NCBI RefSeq assembly: GCF_014856545.2
Contig: NZ_CP109811.1
Coordinates: 4,148,001 to 4,212,000, forward strand
Origin: Mesobacillus jeotgali
GTDB taxonomy: Bacteria > Bacillota > Bacilli > Bacillales > Cytobacillaceae
Length of the DNA: 64,000 bases
Direction: 5' to 3'
The notes under the pieces were generated by a model that saw nothing but the letters and a program-made list of their open reading frames with translations, searched no databases and was not told the origin of the DNA. How positions within the stretch are numbered: position 1 is the stretch's first letter; every line of letters starts with the position of its first letter. Made by a program: the position numbers and the translations under genes. This document shows, piece by piece, positions 20,080 to 28,884 of this stretch.

Positions 20080-21192
20080 CTATTGGATTAATTTCTTAAC
20101 GGCAATTGAGCCAGTTTTTGTATCCGCATGGAGACTGACAGCTTTTTGCCCGCTATCCGCAGGCTTGAAACGCAGGTTTTTCTGGACCATATCGCTTTTC
20201 TCCTCAACCACCTGGATGCCGTCGATTTCAATTGTAAAACCGCCCAGATTTGATTTCAGCTCACCGCTGGCCGGTGTCTTCTCAGGCAGGAAGACCTCGA
20301 TGCTGCCGGTAGTCGCCTTCACTTCCACACTCTCACAATCTTGATTTTTCACAGTACATGTCACATTACCATTGAAAGACTGAAGATCGACATGATCGAA
20401 AAAGCCATCCGCCTTGATGGCGCCATTGATTGTTTCAGCCTCCAGTTCCTTGATTGCGCTTCTGGTGATATTGATCTGGCCATTTGCTGTTTCTGTTTCG
20501 AGCTTTCCGCACTCAAGATTTCCAAGCAACACTTTCCCGTTCGCTGTTTTTGCGCGGCAATCCTTCACTGTTAAGTTTTCACCTTCGATAGAGCCATTAA
20601 ACAGGCGGATTCGAACATTCTCATATTCTTCTTTAGGAATATGGATGACCGCATCGACCTTCATCCACTTTTGCTGGACCGAAAAACGGAGTTTCTGGTT
20701 TTCAATTGTGAAAATGGCATCCTCTAAAAACTTCCTGCGCGCCTCATCCTGGTTTTCCACTCTGTATACTTTCGCGCTGCACTCGATGCGTACATCCTTT
20801 TGCTCCCATGGCACAACCTTAACAGATCCATTTGCCATATCGATATCCACCTGATTCAGATAGGCGTCGCCCTGCTGGAAAATATGCGTGATATCGACAG
20901 ACTGGCCAAAGTTAAGGTCCAGATCAAAGTCCTTAATTTTTTTGAATGCTGAATCAACAAAATCCAGCACCTTGTCTTTCATTGTGTTGAATTTATAGGA
21001 ATTGAAGTCTTCTTTTTTGAACTCTTCTTTTTTCGCATCCTCAAACTTTACATCTGTTGACAATGCAGTTGATTTCTCCTGGTGCTGTGCATTCCCGTGC
21101 TCCAGCTGCTCGATCATGAATAAAGCTTCATCAACTGTCAATTTTCCTTCTTCAACAAGCTTAAGAATCCTTTTACGTTCTTCCTTCATCAT
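20080..21192 (-). CDS. yvlB: DUF4097 adhesin-like protein YvlB
   Basis: About 370 residues. The N terminus, MMKEERKRILKLVEEGKLTVDEALFMIEQLE, is the SHOCT-like bihelical motif of this family. A long C-terminal DUF4097 region (about 110-365) forms repeated beta strands, for example NGSIEGENLTVKDCRAKTANGKV. Its function is unknown. No signal peptide is seen. The ATGs at 21192/21189 follow AGGGGG; the longer frame at 21207 overlaps that site. Confidence 0.87.
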   Translation of the reverse strand: MMKEERKRILKLVEEGKLTVDEALFMIEQLEHGNAQHQEKSTALSTDVKFEDAKKEEFKKEDFNSYKFNTMKDKVLDFVDSAFKKIKDFDLDLNFGQSVDITHIFQQGDAYLNQVDIDMANGSVKVVPWEQKDVRIECSAKVYRVENQDEARRKFLEDAIFTIENQKLRFSVQQKWMKVDAVIHIPKEEYENVRIRLFNGSIEGENLTVKDCRAKTANGKVLLGNLECGKLETETANGQINITRSAIKELEAETINGAIKADGFFDHVDLQSFNGNVTCTVKNQDCESVEVKATTGSIEVFLPEKTPASGELKSNLGGFTIEIDGIQVVEEKSDMVQKNLRFKPADSGQKAVSLHADTKTGSIAVKKLIQ

Positions 21193-21203
21193 TTCCATCC
21201 CCC

Positions 21204-21518
21204 TCAATTTATATTAAGCACTTTTATCCCTTTGACCAGATTCCAAATTAACACGATGAGGCTCAATATGACCATCAATATAGCGCTGCTGAACATGAGT
21301 ACAGGGAAATCCCCCGTTCCTCCTGTAAAATCCAGAAAAGCTGAAATTAAAATAAGCGGCAGCGGGATCAGCGGAATGAGATGAGACAAAAGAGCCTTTT
21401 TCGCATGAACCTTTACATCCTCATCCTCTGATGCAAAATAAGCTACAAGAGGAAACAAAATCCCGGCAAACATAATACTGAAATAACACAAAGCAGATAG
21501 AATCCTTTTCGTATCCAT
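21204..21518 (-). CDS. yvlA: DUF4870-type membrane protein YvlA
   Basis: A 104-residue membrane protein with three predicted segments. It has the family pattern of a charged EDEDVKVHAKKALLSHL loop between segments. It is the first gene of yvlABCD. The ATG at 21518 has AAGGAG at nine bases; a TTG at 21527 is too close to it. Confidence 0.8.
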   Translation of the reverse strand: MDTKRILSALCYFSIMFAGILFPLVAYFASEDEDVKVHAKKALLSHLIPLIPLPLILISAFLDFTGGTGDFPVLMFSSAILMVILSLIVLIWNLVKGIKVLNIN

Positions 21519-21755
21519 CCTCTTCAACTCCTTAGAAATTAATACGCTCGGGAGTCATGGAAGTTTCATTTCTTTATGAAATTAGTTCGACAAATTGCGA
21601 TGTAACCCTTGTTTATCTTCAATTCTAGGTGGTGAAAGTTATGTGAATGTTTTTCGTAGGGGATTTCCTTTTGATTTTCGTCGTTTTATAGGATTTTCGA
21701 GTGATATTGATTAAATTCACCTGGCTGGAAAATTTATTCTCTTACTCATAACCCT

Positions 21756-21848
21756 TAATTGCATCTAGAATCATCATAATTGCACAAAGATAGGTGATAA
21801 TTGCACGCTTGCAGGCTGTAATTGCACGGAAATCATGAATAATTGCAC
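21756..21848. repeat. Periodic intergenic array, family B, copy 1
   Basis: Five cores TAATTGCAC (the first TAATTGCAT) start at 21756, 21777, 21798, 21819 and 21840, an exact 21-bp period. The 12 bp between cores are unrelated to one another. A weaker run of TTTTCG at 21651, 21675 and 21694 lies next to it. The array lies about 40 bp beyond the uvrA terminator. The same core and the same exact period recur at 54654-54725. Confidence 0.92.
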
Positions 21849-21888
21849 CTTCACCCTAATTTTGGAAAAACAAACCCACTTTTCACAA

Positions 21889-21916
21889 AGAAAAACCCTT
21901 CCATAAAACGGAAGGG
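21889..21916 (-). terminator. Terminator of uvrBA
   Basis: CCCTTCC (21896-21902) pairs with GGAAGGG (21910-21916) around a 7-base loop. On the minus strand TTTTTCTTTG follows. Confidence 0.9.
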
Positions 21917-21925
21917 CACGAATTA

Positions 21926-24808
21926 CTAATACGCATTGCTTGTGCTTTTTTCTTTTTCCTTTATTTGTTCTTTCATCCGCAATCTGTCGCGTTCCAATAT
22001 CGGTTTGAGATACTTGCCTGTGTAGGAATCAGCCACTTCGGCAATCTTTTCTGGTGTTCCGGTGGCAACGATCGTGCCGCCGCGGTCACCGCCTTCAGGT
22101 CCGAGGTCGACGATGTAGTCGGCTGCTTTGATGACATCAAGATTATGCTCAATCACCAGAACGGTATCCCCGTTTTCGACGAGTCGCTGCAGGACTGTCA
22201 GCAGGCGGGAAATGTCATCGACATGCAAACCTGTTGTTGGTTCGTCTAAAATGTACAGCGACCGGCCGGTTGAGCGGCGATGCAGCTCGGAAGCCAGCTT
22301 CACACGCTGAGCTTCCCCGCCGGAAAGAGTCGTCGCAGGCTGGCCAAGTGTGATGTATCCAAGTCCTACATCGTAAATCGTCTGGAGCTTGCGGGCAATC
22401 TTAGGAATGTTCGCGAAAAATTCCACCCCGGCTTCAACCGTCATTTCCAGGATATCGGAAATGTTTTTGCCTTTATACTTTACTTCCAGAGTCTCGCGGT
22501 TGTAGCGCTTGCCATGGCAGACTTCACAAGGCACGTACACATCCGGCAGGAAGTGCATCTCGATTTTGATGATGCCGTCGCCGCGGCATGCTTCACAGCG
22601 CCCGCCTTTGACGTTGAAGCTGAAACGTCCTTTTTTATAGCCTCGGACCTTAGCTTCATTTGTGGATGCAAATACGTCCCGGATATCATCAAAAACACCC
22701 GTATAAGTAGCCGGGTTCGATCTCGGCGTGCGTCCTATTGGCGACTGGTCGATGTCGATGACCTTATCGAGGTGCTCGACACCCTTGATTTCCTTGAACT
22801 CGCCTGGCTTGCTTTTCGCACGGTGCAGCTGCATCGCCAGCGATTTATGAAGGATTTCATTGATCAGCGTACTTTTACCAGAACCGGAAACACCAGTCAC
22901 AGCCATGAAGGTTCCAAGCGGGAACTTCACACTGACATTTTTCAGGTTGTTTTCCTTGGCGCCCTTGATTTCAATATAACGGCCATCTGGCTTTCGTCGC
23001 TCAATCGGCAGCGGGATGAACTTTTTACCGGACAGGTACTGGCCTGTCAGTGAATTAGGATCATCCATTACCTCAGCAGGCGTACCCTGGGAGATGATTT
23101 CCCCGCCATGGACACCTGCTCCGGGACCGATATCGATCAGGTGATCGGCCGCGAGCATTGTGTCTTCATCATGCTCAACAACAATCAAGGTATTGCCGAT
23201 GTCGCGCATGTTTTTCAGCGTATCGATCAGCCTGTCATTGTCGCGCTGATGCAAACCGATGGATGGCTCATCAAGTATATAGAGGACACCAGTCAGGCGC
23301 GAACCAATCTGGGTTGCCAGCCTGATACGCTGGGCCTCACCTCCGGATAGCGTTCCAGCCGAGCGGCTCATCGTCAGGTAATCCAATCCGACATTGATCA
23401 GGAAGCCAAGGCGTTCCGTAATCTCACGGAAAATCATATTAGCAATCTTCATTTCTTTTTCCGAAAGTTCAAGACTCTGGAAAAATTGATGCGCTTCCTC
23501 AACCGATAATGAGGTCACTTCACCGATATGGCGACCGTCCACAAGGACAGCAAGCGTTTCCCGCTTCAGCCTGTATCCTTTACAGGTCGGGCAGGCGTGC
23601 TCGCCCATATACTTTTCCATCTGTTCGCGTATATAATCGGAGCCTGTTTCTTTATAGCGGCGCTCGATATTTTTCAATACGCCCTCAAAAACAATATAGT
23701 TCTCACGTACCTGGCCCCAGTCATTTTCATAGCGGAAATAAATCCGGTCTTTTTCTGAGCCATAAAGGATTTTGTCCATCTCATGGTCAGGCAGGTCCTT
23801 CACTGGTACGTCCATATCGATTCCATAATGATTGCAGACCGCTTCAAGCAGCTGCGGATAATACTGCGAGCTTGTTGGTTCCCATGGGGCGATTGCATGC
23901 TGCTTCAATGAGAGCTCCTTGTTCGGGACAACCAAGTCCACATCAACCTCTAACTTTGCACCGAGCCCGTCACATTCCGGGCAGGCACCAAACGGGCTGT
24001 TGAAAGAGAACATACGAGGCTCAAGTTCGCCGATTGAGAAGCCGCAAATCGGGCAGGCGTGGTTTTCACTGAACATCAGCTCTTCTTCTCCGATTACGTC
24101 GATCAGGACATTTCCTTCGCCTAGCTTGAGAGCAGCTTCCATGGAGTCCGCCAGACGGGCAGCAATGCCTTCCTTGACGACAATCCGGTCGATGACGACT
24201 TCAATCGAATGTTTCTTATTTTTCTCAAGTTCAATTTCGTCGCTCAGGTCATGCATCTCTCCGTCAACACGGACACGTACATAGCCTTGCTTTTTCACAT
24301 CCTCAAAAACCTTTACGTGCGTCCCCTTCCTTCCGGAAACAAGCGGAGCAAGGATTTGCAGTTTTGTCCTTTCTGGATATTCAAGCACACGGTCGACCAT
24401 CTGCTCGATTGTCTGTGAGGAAATTTCGATATTGTGAACCGGGCAGGTTGGACGTCCTACTCTGGCAAATAGCAAACGTAAATAATCATAAATCTCAGTC
24501 ACCGTTCCAACTGTTGAACGGGGGTTTCGGCTCGTCGTCTTCTGGTCGATGGAAATGGCCGGGGATAATCCTTCGATTAAGTCAACATCCGGCTTGTCCA
24601 TCTGGCCAAGGAATTGGCGCGCGTACGCAGACAATGACTCTACATAACGGCGCTGTCCTTCTGCGTAAATCGTATCAAATGCCAGCGAGGACTTTCCTGA
24701 ACCGGAAAGCCCTGTCAGCACAACAAGCTTGTCTCTCGGAATGGTGACATCTATATTTTTCAAGTTATGGGCCCTGGCGCCTTTGACAATCAATTTATCC
24801 ATAGCCAT
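21926..24808 (-). CDS. uvrA: Excinuclease ABC subunit A
   Basis: UvrA finds DNA lesions and loads UvrB in nucleotide excision repair. The 960-residue protein has two ABC ATPase halves: Walker [10 protein letters not shown] (near 33) and GVSGSGKST (near 640), and two LSGGEAQR signatures (near 490 and 830). Zinc-finger cysteines are visible in CPICG...CPEC and CEACRGDG...CEVC. RBS is GGAAGGATG. It follows uvrB by 7 bp. Confidence 0.98.
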   Translation of the reverse strand: MAMDKLIVKGARAHNLKNIDVTIPRDKLVVLTGLSGSGKSSLAFDTIYAEGQRRYVESLSAYARQFLGQMDKPDVDLIEGLSPAISIDQKTTSRNPRSTVGTVTEIYDYLRLLFARVGRPTCPVHNIEISSQTIEQMVDRVLEYPERTKLQILAPLVSGRKGTHVKVFEDVKKQGYVRVRVDGEMHDLSDEIELEKNKKHSIEVVIDRIVVKEGIAARLADSMEAALKLGEGNVLIDVIGEEELMFSENHACPICGFSIGELEPRMFSFNSPFGACPECDGLGAKLEVDVDLVVPNKELSLKQHAIAPWEPTSSQYYPQLLEAVCNHYGIDMDVPVKDLPDHEMDKILYGSEKDRIYFRYENDWGQVRENYIVFEGVLKNIERRYKETGSDYIREQMEKYMGEHACPTCKGYRLKRETLAVLVDGRHIGEVTSLSVEEAHQFFQSLELSEKEMKIANMIFREITERLGFLINVGLDYLTMSRSAGTLSGGEAQRIRLATQIGSRLTGVLYILDEPSIGLHQRDNDRLIDTLKNMRDIGNTLIVVEHDEDTMLAADHLIDIGPGAGVHGGEIISQGTPAEVMDDPNSLTGQYLSGKKFIPLPIERRKPDGRYIEIKGAKENNLKNVSVKFPLGTFMAVTGVSGSGKSTLINEILHKSLAMQLHRAKSKPGEFKEIKGVEHLDKVIDIDQSPIGRTPRSNPATYTGVFDDIRDVFASTNEAKVRGYKKGRFSFNVKGGRCEACRGDGIIKIEMHFLPDVYVPCEVCHGKRYNRETLEVKYKGKNISDILEMTVEAGVEFFANIPKIARKLQTIYDVGLGYITLGQPATTLSGGEAQRVKLASELHRRSTGRSLYILDEPTTGLHVDDISRLLTVLQRLVENGDTVLVIEHNLDVIKAADYIVDLGPEGGDRGGTIVATGTPEKIAEVADSYTGKYLKPILERDRLRMKEQIKEKEKSTSNAY

Positions 24809-24815
24809 GGTATCG

Positions 24816-26795
24816 TCATCCTTCCGCTTTTAACTCAAGAATGAGGTCACGCAGCTCGGCAGCCCGTTCGAAGTTGAGGGCCTTCGCTGCTTCCTTCATT
24901 TCTTTTTCCATATTTAAAATCACTTGTTCGCGATCTTTCTTCGTCAATTTCTTCAGGCCTTCTGCCGGGCTGTAGTCTTCCTGCTCCTCGGCAGCAATCG
25001 TCGCCCGGATCACATCGCGGATACTCTTCTGGATCGTTTGCGGCGTGATGCCATGCTTTTCGTTATATTCTTCCTGGATCTCACGGCGGCGCTTCGTCTC
25101 GCTGATCGCCTTTACCATCGAATCCGTCATCCTGTCGGCATACATGATGACATGGCCATTCGAATTCCTCGCCGCACGTCCGATTGTCTGGATGAGCGAT
25201 CTTTCCGAACGCAGGAAGCCTTCCTTATCCGCATCGAGAATGGTGACAAGGGATACTTCCGGAATATCCAAACCTTCCCTCAACAGGTTGATCCCGATGA
25301 GGACATCGTATTTTCCAAGCCGCAGCTCGCGGATGATTTCAATCCGCTCGAGTGTCTTAACCTCTGAGTGCAGGTATTGAACCTTGATACCGATTTCCTT
25401 CAGGTAATCGGTCAGATCCTCGGACATCTTTTTCGTCAAAGTCGTCACGAGTACGCGCTCGTTTCGCTTCGTCCGCTCCTGGATTTCGCCGATCAGGTCA
25501 TCGATTTGGCCTTCGATCGGCCTTACATCGATTGTCGGGTCAAGCAATCCTGTCGGGCGGATGATCTGCTGGACCATTTCCGGGGTATGCTCCAGCTCGT
25601 ACGGACCTGGAGTCGCCGATACGAACACGGCCTGCTTGACGTGTTTCTCGAATTCAGCAAATGTCAGCGGCCTGTTGTCCATCGCGGACGGCAGGCGGAA
25701 ACCATGATCTACCAGCACCTGTTTACGTGCCTGGTCACCATTAAACATTCCCCGTATTTGCGGCAATGTAACATGCGACTCATCGACCACAATCAAGAAG
25801 TCTTCCGGGAAGTAATCAAGCAAAGTATATGGAGTTGCACCAGCCGGCCTTAATGTCAAATGGCGGGAATAGTTTTCGATGCCAGAACAAAAGCCCATTT
25901 CACGCATCATCTCAAGGTCATATCTTGTCCGCTGCTCAAGCCTTTGGGCTTCAAGCAGTTTTTCCTCGGCACGAAGCACTTCCAGGCGCTCTTCCAGTTC
26001 TTTTTCAATGTTCTCGATGGCAATTTTCATTTTCTCTTCGCGGGTAACGAAGTGGGACGCCGGGAAAATCGCAACATGATCACGTTCGCCGATAATCTCG
26101 CCAGTCAGCGCATCGACCTCGCGAATCCGGTCGATCTCGTCGCCAAAAAACTCAATCCTCATGCAGTGTTCATCACGGGATGCTGGGAAAATCTCGACAA
26201 CATCGCCGCGGACACGGAACGTCCCGCGCTTGAAGTCAATGTCATTCCGTTCATACTGGACATCGACGAGCTTGTGGAGCAGCTTGTTCCGTTCAATTTC
26301 CATACCTGTCCGGAGTGACACAACCATGTCACGGTATTCATCCGGATTACCGAGACCGTATATGCAAGAAACACTGGCAATGATGATGACATCTTTGCGC
26401 TCAAATAATGAAGATGTAGCGGAGTGACGCAGCTTGTCAATCTCATCATTGATGCTCGCGTCCTTCTCAATGAATGTGTCCGTCTGCGGCACATACGCCT
26501 CTGGCTGATAATAATCATAGTAACTGACGAAGTACTCTACCGCGTTGTTCGGGAAAAATTCCTTAAACTCGCTGTAGAGCTGCCCGGCCAATGTCTTGTT
26601 ATGGGCAATGACAAGCGTCGGCTTGTTCACTTCCTTGATCACATTGGAAATCGTGAACGTCTTCCCTGTTCCTGTCGCTCCAAGGAGTGTCTGATGCTTC
26701 TTGTTATCGCGGATTCCCTGCACAAGCTCTTTGATAGCCGCAGGCTGGTCTCCCTGCGGAGAATACTTCGAGACTAATTCAAATTGGTCCTTCAC
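24816..26795 (-). CDS. uvrB: Excinuclease ABC subunit B
   Basis: UvrB verifies damage and recruits UvrC. The 659-residue protein has Walker [11 protein letters not shown] (near 39), the beta-hairpin region [16 protein letters not shown] (near 92), DESHV (near 338), helicase motif [11 protein letters not shown] (near 540) and the C-terminal UVR motif that contacts UvrA/UvrC. The start is GTG at 26795 with AGGAGG seven bases upstream. Confidence 0.98.
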   Translation of the reverse strand: MKDQFELVSKYSPQGDQPAAIKELVQGIRDNKKHQTLLGATGTGKTFTISNVIKEVNKPTLVIAHNKTLAGQLYSEFKEFFPNNAVEYFVSYYDYYQPEAYVPQTDTFIEKDASINDEIDKLRHSATSSLFERKDVIIIASVSCIYGLGNPDEYRDMVVSLRTGMEIERNKLLHKLVDVQYERNDIDFKRGTFRVRGDVVEIFPASRDEHCMRIEFFGDEIDRIREVDALTGEIIGERDHVAIFPASHFVTREEKMKIAIENIEKELEERLEVLRAEEKLLEAQRLEQRTRYDLEMMREMGFCSGIENYSRHLTLRPAGATPYTLLDYFPEDFLIVVDESHVTLPQIRGMFNGDQARKQVLVDHGFRLPSAMDNRPLTFAEFEKHVKQAVFVSATPGPYELEHTPEMVQQIIRPTGLLDPTIDVRPIEGQIDDLIGEIQERTKRNERVLVTTLTKKMSEDLTDYLKEIGIKVQYLHSEVKTLERIEIIRELRLGKYDVLIGINLLREGLDIPEVSLVTILDADKEGFLRSERSLIQTIGRAARNSNGHVIMYADRMTDSMVKAISETKRRREIQEEYNEKHGITPQTIQKSIRDVIRATIAAEEQEDYSPAEGLKKLTKKDREQVILNMEKEMKEAAKALNFERAAELRDLILELKAEG

Positions 26796-26903
26796 AGAAA
26801 AGCCTCCTGTAATTTAAAATTTCATCTATATACGCCTTACATAGTTGTCAAAAAGTCATATCCTCATTCTACCACAAAGAAGGTAAAACAAACCAACAAA
26901 AAG

Positions 26904-26917
26904 CGAACAGACATTCG
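26904..26917 (-). promoter_or_regulatory. LexA (DinR) box upstream of uvrBA
   Basis: CGAACAGACATTCG differs at one base from the Gram-positive SOS box CGAAC-N4-GTTCG. It is about 110 bp upstream of uvrB. A -10-like TAGAAT lies 30-50 bp closer to the gene on the minus strand. This fits SOS control of uvrBA, as known in B. subtilis. Confidence 0.75.
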
Positions 26918-26967
26918 AATTCATATTTTAGTTTTCGAGGTGGATGCAGTATTTAGTCGAAAGCTTG

Positions 26968-26987
26968 TTAATCAAACGTTTGATTGA
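26968..26987. promoter_or_regulatory. Second copy of the CG-centred palindrome
   Basis: TTAATCAAACGTTTGATTGA matches the palindrome at 14889-14908 in 18 of 20 positions. It sits between the csbA terminator and the uvrBA LexA box. Confidence 0.5.
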
Positions 26988-27004
26988 ACCTTGGTTCAAG
27001 CTGC

Positions 27005-27047
27005 TATAAAAAGAAAAACCCGCCGAACAAAGTTCGACAGGCTTACT
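27005..27047 (-). terminator. Terminator of csbA
   Basis: On the minus strand AAGCCTGTCGAAC pairs with GTTCGGCGGGTTT (with G-U pairs) around TTT, followed by TTTCTTTTT. Confidence 0.8.
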
Positions 27048-27054
27048 TGAAGTT

Positions 27055-27288
27055 TTATGATTGCTTCTTGTTGCGCTTCATCATCCGGTTCGCAAAATAG
27101 AAACCGACAGTTAATGAAAAAGCATCGACGACAATCAGCAAGAAAGAATCTGTGTACCCTTTATAAACAGAAGCCGCAATCAACGCGACCGTCAACACGA
27201 GCGCAAGGATGTGGTTATAGGCTACCCTGGTGAAAAACACGACCATGAAACCAGGCAGGAACAGTGCGGACAAGTATTTCAGCACCAA
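27055..27288 (-). CDS. csbA: CsbA family small membrane protein
   Basis: CsbA is a sigma-B-controlled membrane protein of unknown role that lies upstream of uvrBA in B. subtilis, as here. The C-terminal 77 residues (LPGFMVVFFTRVAYNH, then KGYTDSF) match that family and its usual length of 76. I therefore start it at TTG 27288 (or GTG 27285), with GAGGTG nine bases upstream. The open frame continues to 27453, but that extension has no counterpart in the family. I saw no convincing sigma-B promoter. Confidence 0.8.
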   Translation of the reverse strand: MVLKYLSALFLPGFMVVFFTRVAYNHILALVLTVALIAASVYKGYTDSFLLIVVDAFSLTVGFYFANRMMKRNKKQS

Positions 27289-27468
27289 TTGATTAAACAC
27301 CTCATTCAGAGAAAATAACGAAAATTTTAAATAACCTATTAAAAATATAACTTTTTTGTTCATTGGATACAAGAATCTTCCTAACATTGATTGAAGCTCT
27401 AGTATATTTCCCAGGGGTTTCCTTTTCGCTATTAAATGAAAAAGCATGCGCATGCATGCTCAATGGAT

Positions 27469-28710
27469 TTATGGATTCACTTCGCTTAAAACCTTGGTGG
27501 CCCAGTCACTTGCTTCGCCATAGAGCCTGAATAGTTCCTCCTTTGGTATTTTAGTAGGATTGAACGTCAACTCTAAGTCTTCGTGAAAGGAGTGTTCGAT
27601 GTCTTTTAAAAATTGAAGCATAGCGTATTCATCGTTTTTTTCACCCGATAAGGCGGCCTTCATTTCATTGCTTAACGGCAGGTCTTCAAGGAGCTCCTCC
27701 ATTGGATGATGCAGTAAGGAATCCATCAAGGAAAACATTCCGAGCAAGAAGTATTTTGACGCCAACACTTCCCTGCCTACCTTCCTGCCAATTAATTCTC
27801 CCAGTTTCCCACGCTTAAGAGACAACTCAATGATTTCCCGTTCCTTGGAACCACCCGATCCTTTGTCGGCTCCCCTGATTGCCAGCACGTAAATCCATTT
27901 TTTGATTTCATTAAGGCCCAATAGAATGATGGCTTGCTTTATCGAGGAAACTTCATTTCTTGGCCTGAAAACCGGGTTATTGATTAGTCTCAGCAGTTTA
28001 TAGGAGAGTGAAATATCCTTCTCGATAACATCCTTTATTTTTTCAATATCAGGATCCGGACTTTCGATCTCTTTTAAAATCTGAAAATACGAATGATAGT
28101 ATGATGGGATATCATAGCTGTTCAGGATGACAGGTTTACTGAAGTAAAAACCCTGGAAATAGACAAAGCCATCCTCTTTTGCCTCTAGGTATTCTTCAAT
28201 CTTTTCAACTTTTTCAGCAAGGAACTTGATGTTCCTGCCTTTTATAAAACGAATCATTTCCTGCCTGTCAGTTCGGTTCGTCGCTCGGAAATCGATCTTG
28301 ATAATATCAATATAATCCAGGATCTGAATCGTCAATTCGTTCCATTGCGAAACGAAAAAGTCATCGAGCGCAATTGTATAACCATGCGCCTTCAACTCTT
28401 TACAGATCCCCAAAATGTCTTCATTCAGTTCTACTGTCTCGAGAATCTCCACAACGATGGATAATGGATTGAAATAAGACGGAACACCCAGTTTTAATAG
28501 TTTTTCAGTAAAATTAATAAAACAAGGCCTGCCATTTGATAATTCCTTGATTCCAATATTCAAGAAACTATTCACGATTACATCCGTAGTGGCCTGATCC
28601 CCATCTGTGTGCTGATAATTATTGACTGAGCTGTTTCTATATAATAATTCATAGGCAACAGTCTCTTCATTTATATCAAATATAGGCTGCCTGGCAACAT
28701 AGATATCCAT
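27469..28710 (-). CDS. EAL-HDOD domain protein, YuxH-like
   Basis: A 413-residue cytoplasmic protein. The N-terminal part (about 1-200) is EAL-like: VARQPIFDINEETVAYELLYR. It lacks a clear full set of phosphodiesterase residues (the EAL triplet reads ELL), so it may bind rather than cleave c-di-GMP. The C-terminal part (about 210-400) is an HDOD domain. Start at ATG 28710 with GGGAGG seven bases upstream. A role in c-di-GMP signalling is likely but not shown. Confidence 0.85.
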   Translation of the reverse strand: MDIYVARQPIFDINEETVAYELLYRNSSVNNYQHTDGDQATTDVIVNSFLNIGIKELSNGRPCFINFTEKLLKLGVPSYFNPLSIVVEILETVELNEDILGICKELKAHGYTIALDDFFVSQWNELTIQILDYIDIIKIDFRATNRTDRQEMIRFIKGRNIKFLAEKVEKIEEYLEAKEDGFVYFQGFYFSKPVILNSYDIPSYYHSYFQILKEIESPDPDIEKIKDVIEKDISLSYKLLRLINNPVFRPRNEVSSIKQAIILLGLNEIKKWIYVLAIRGADKGSGGSKEREIIELSLKRGKLGELIGRKVGREVLASKYFLLGMFSLMDSLLHHPMEELLEDLPLSNEMKAALSGEKNDEYAMLQFLKDIEHSFHEDLELTFNPTKIPKEELFRLYGEASDWATKVLSEVNP

Positions 28711-28850
28711 ATACAATCCTCCCGGGGACTTAAAACGACAAACAGTTCTATTGTAGGAAAAATATACTATTATTTTACAAGTATTACAAGAGGAAGAAGG
28801 TGATTACCAAAAATTCCAGGCAAATGGACTCTATGTCCGGTCCCAAAAAA

Positions 28851-28874
28851 GAACAGGCTAGTTTTAGCCTGTTC
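28851..28874 (-). terminator. Terminator of the SLH protease gene
   Basis: GAACAGGCTA pairs with AGCCTGTTC around GTTTT; the minus strand continues with TTTTTT. Confidence 0.9.
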
Positions 28875-28884
28875 TCATTCTACC

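Noticed and set aside
22280..23053. Long plus-strand frame of 257 codons
   Set aside because: It is antisense to uvrA in a region of strong codon constraint; its translation has no recognisable family.
27289..27453. N-terminal extension of csbA
   Set aside because: The extra 55 codons have no counterpart in the CsbA family, and a good ribosome site lies at the shorter start.
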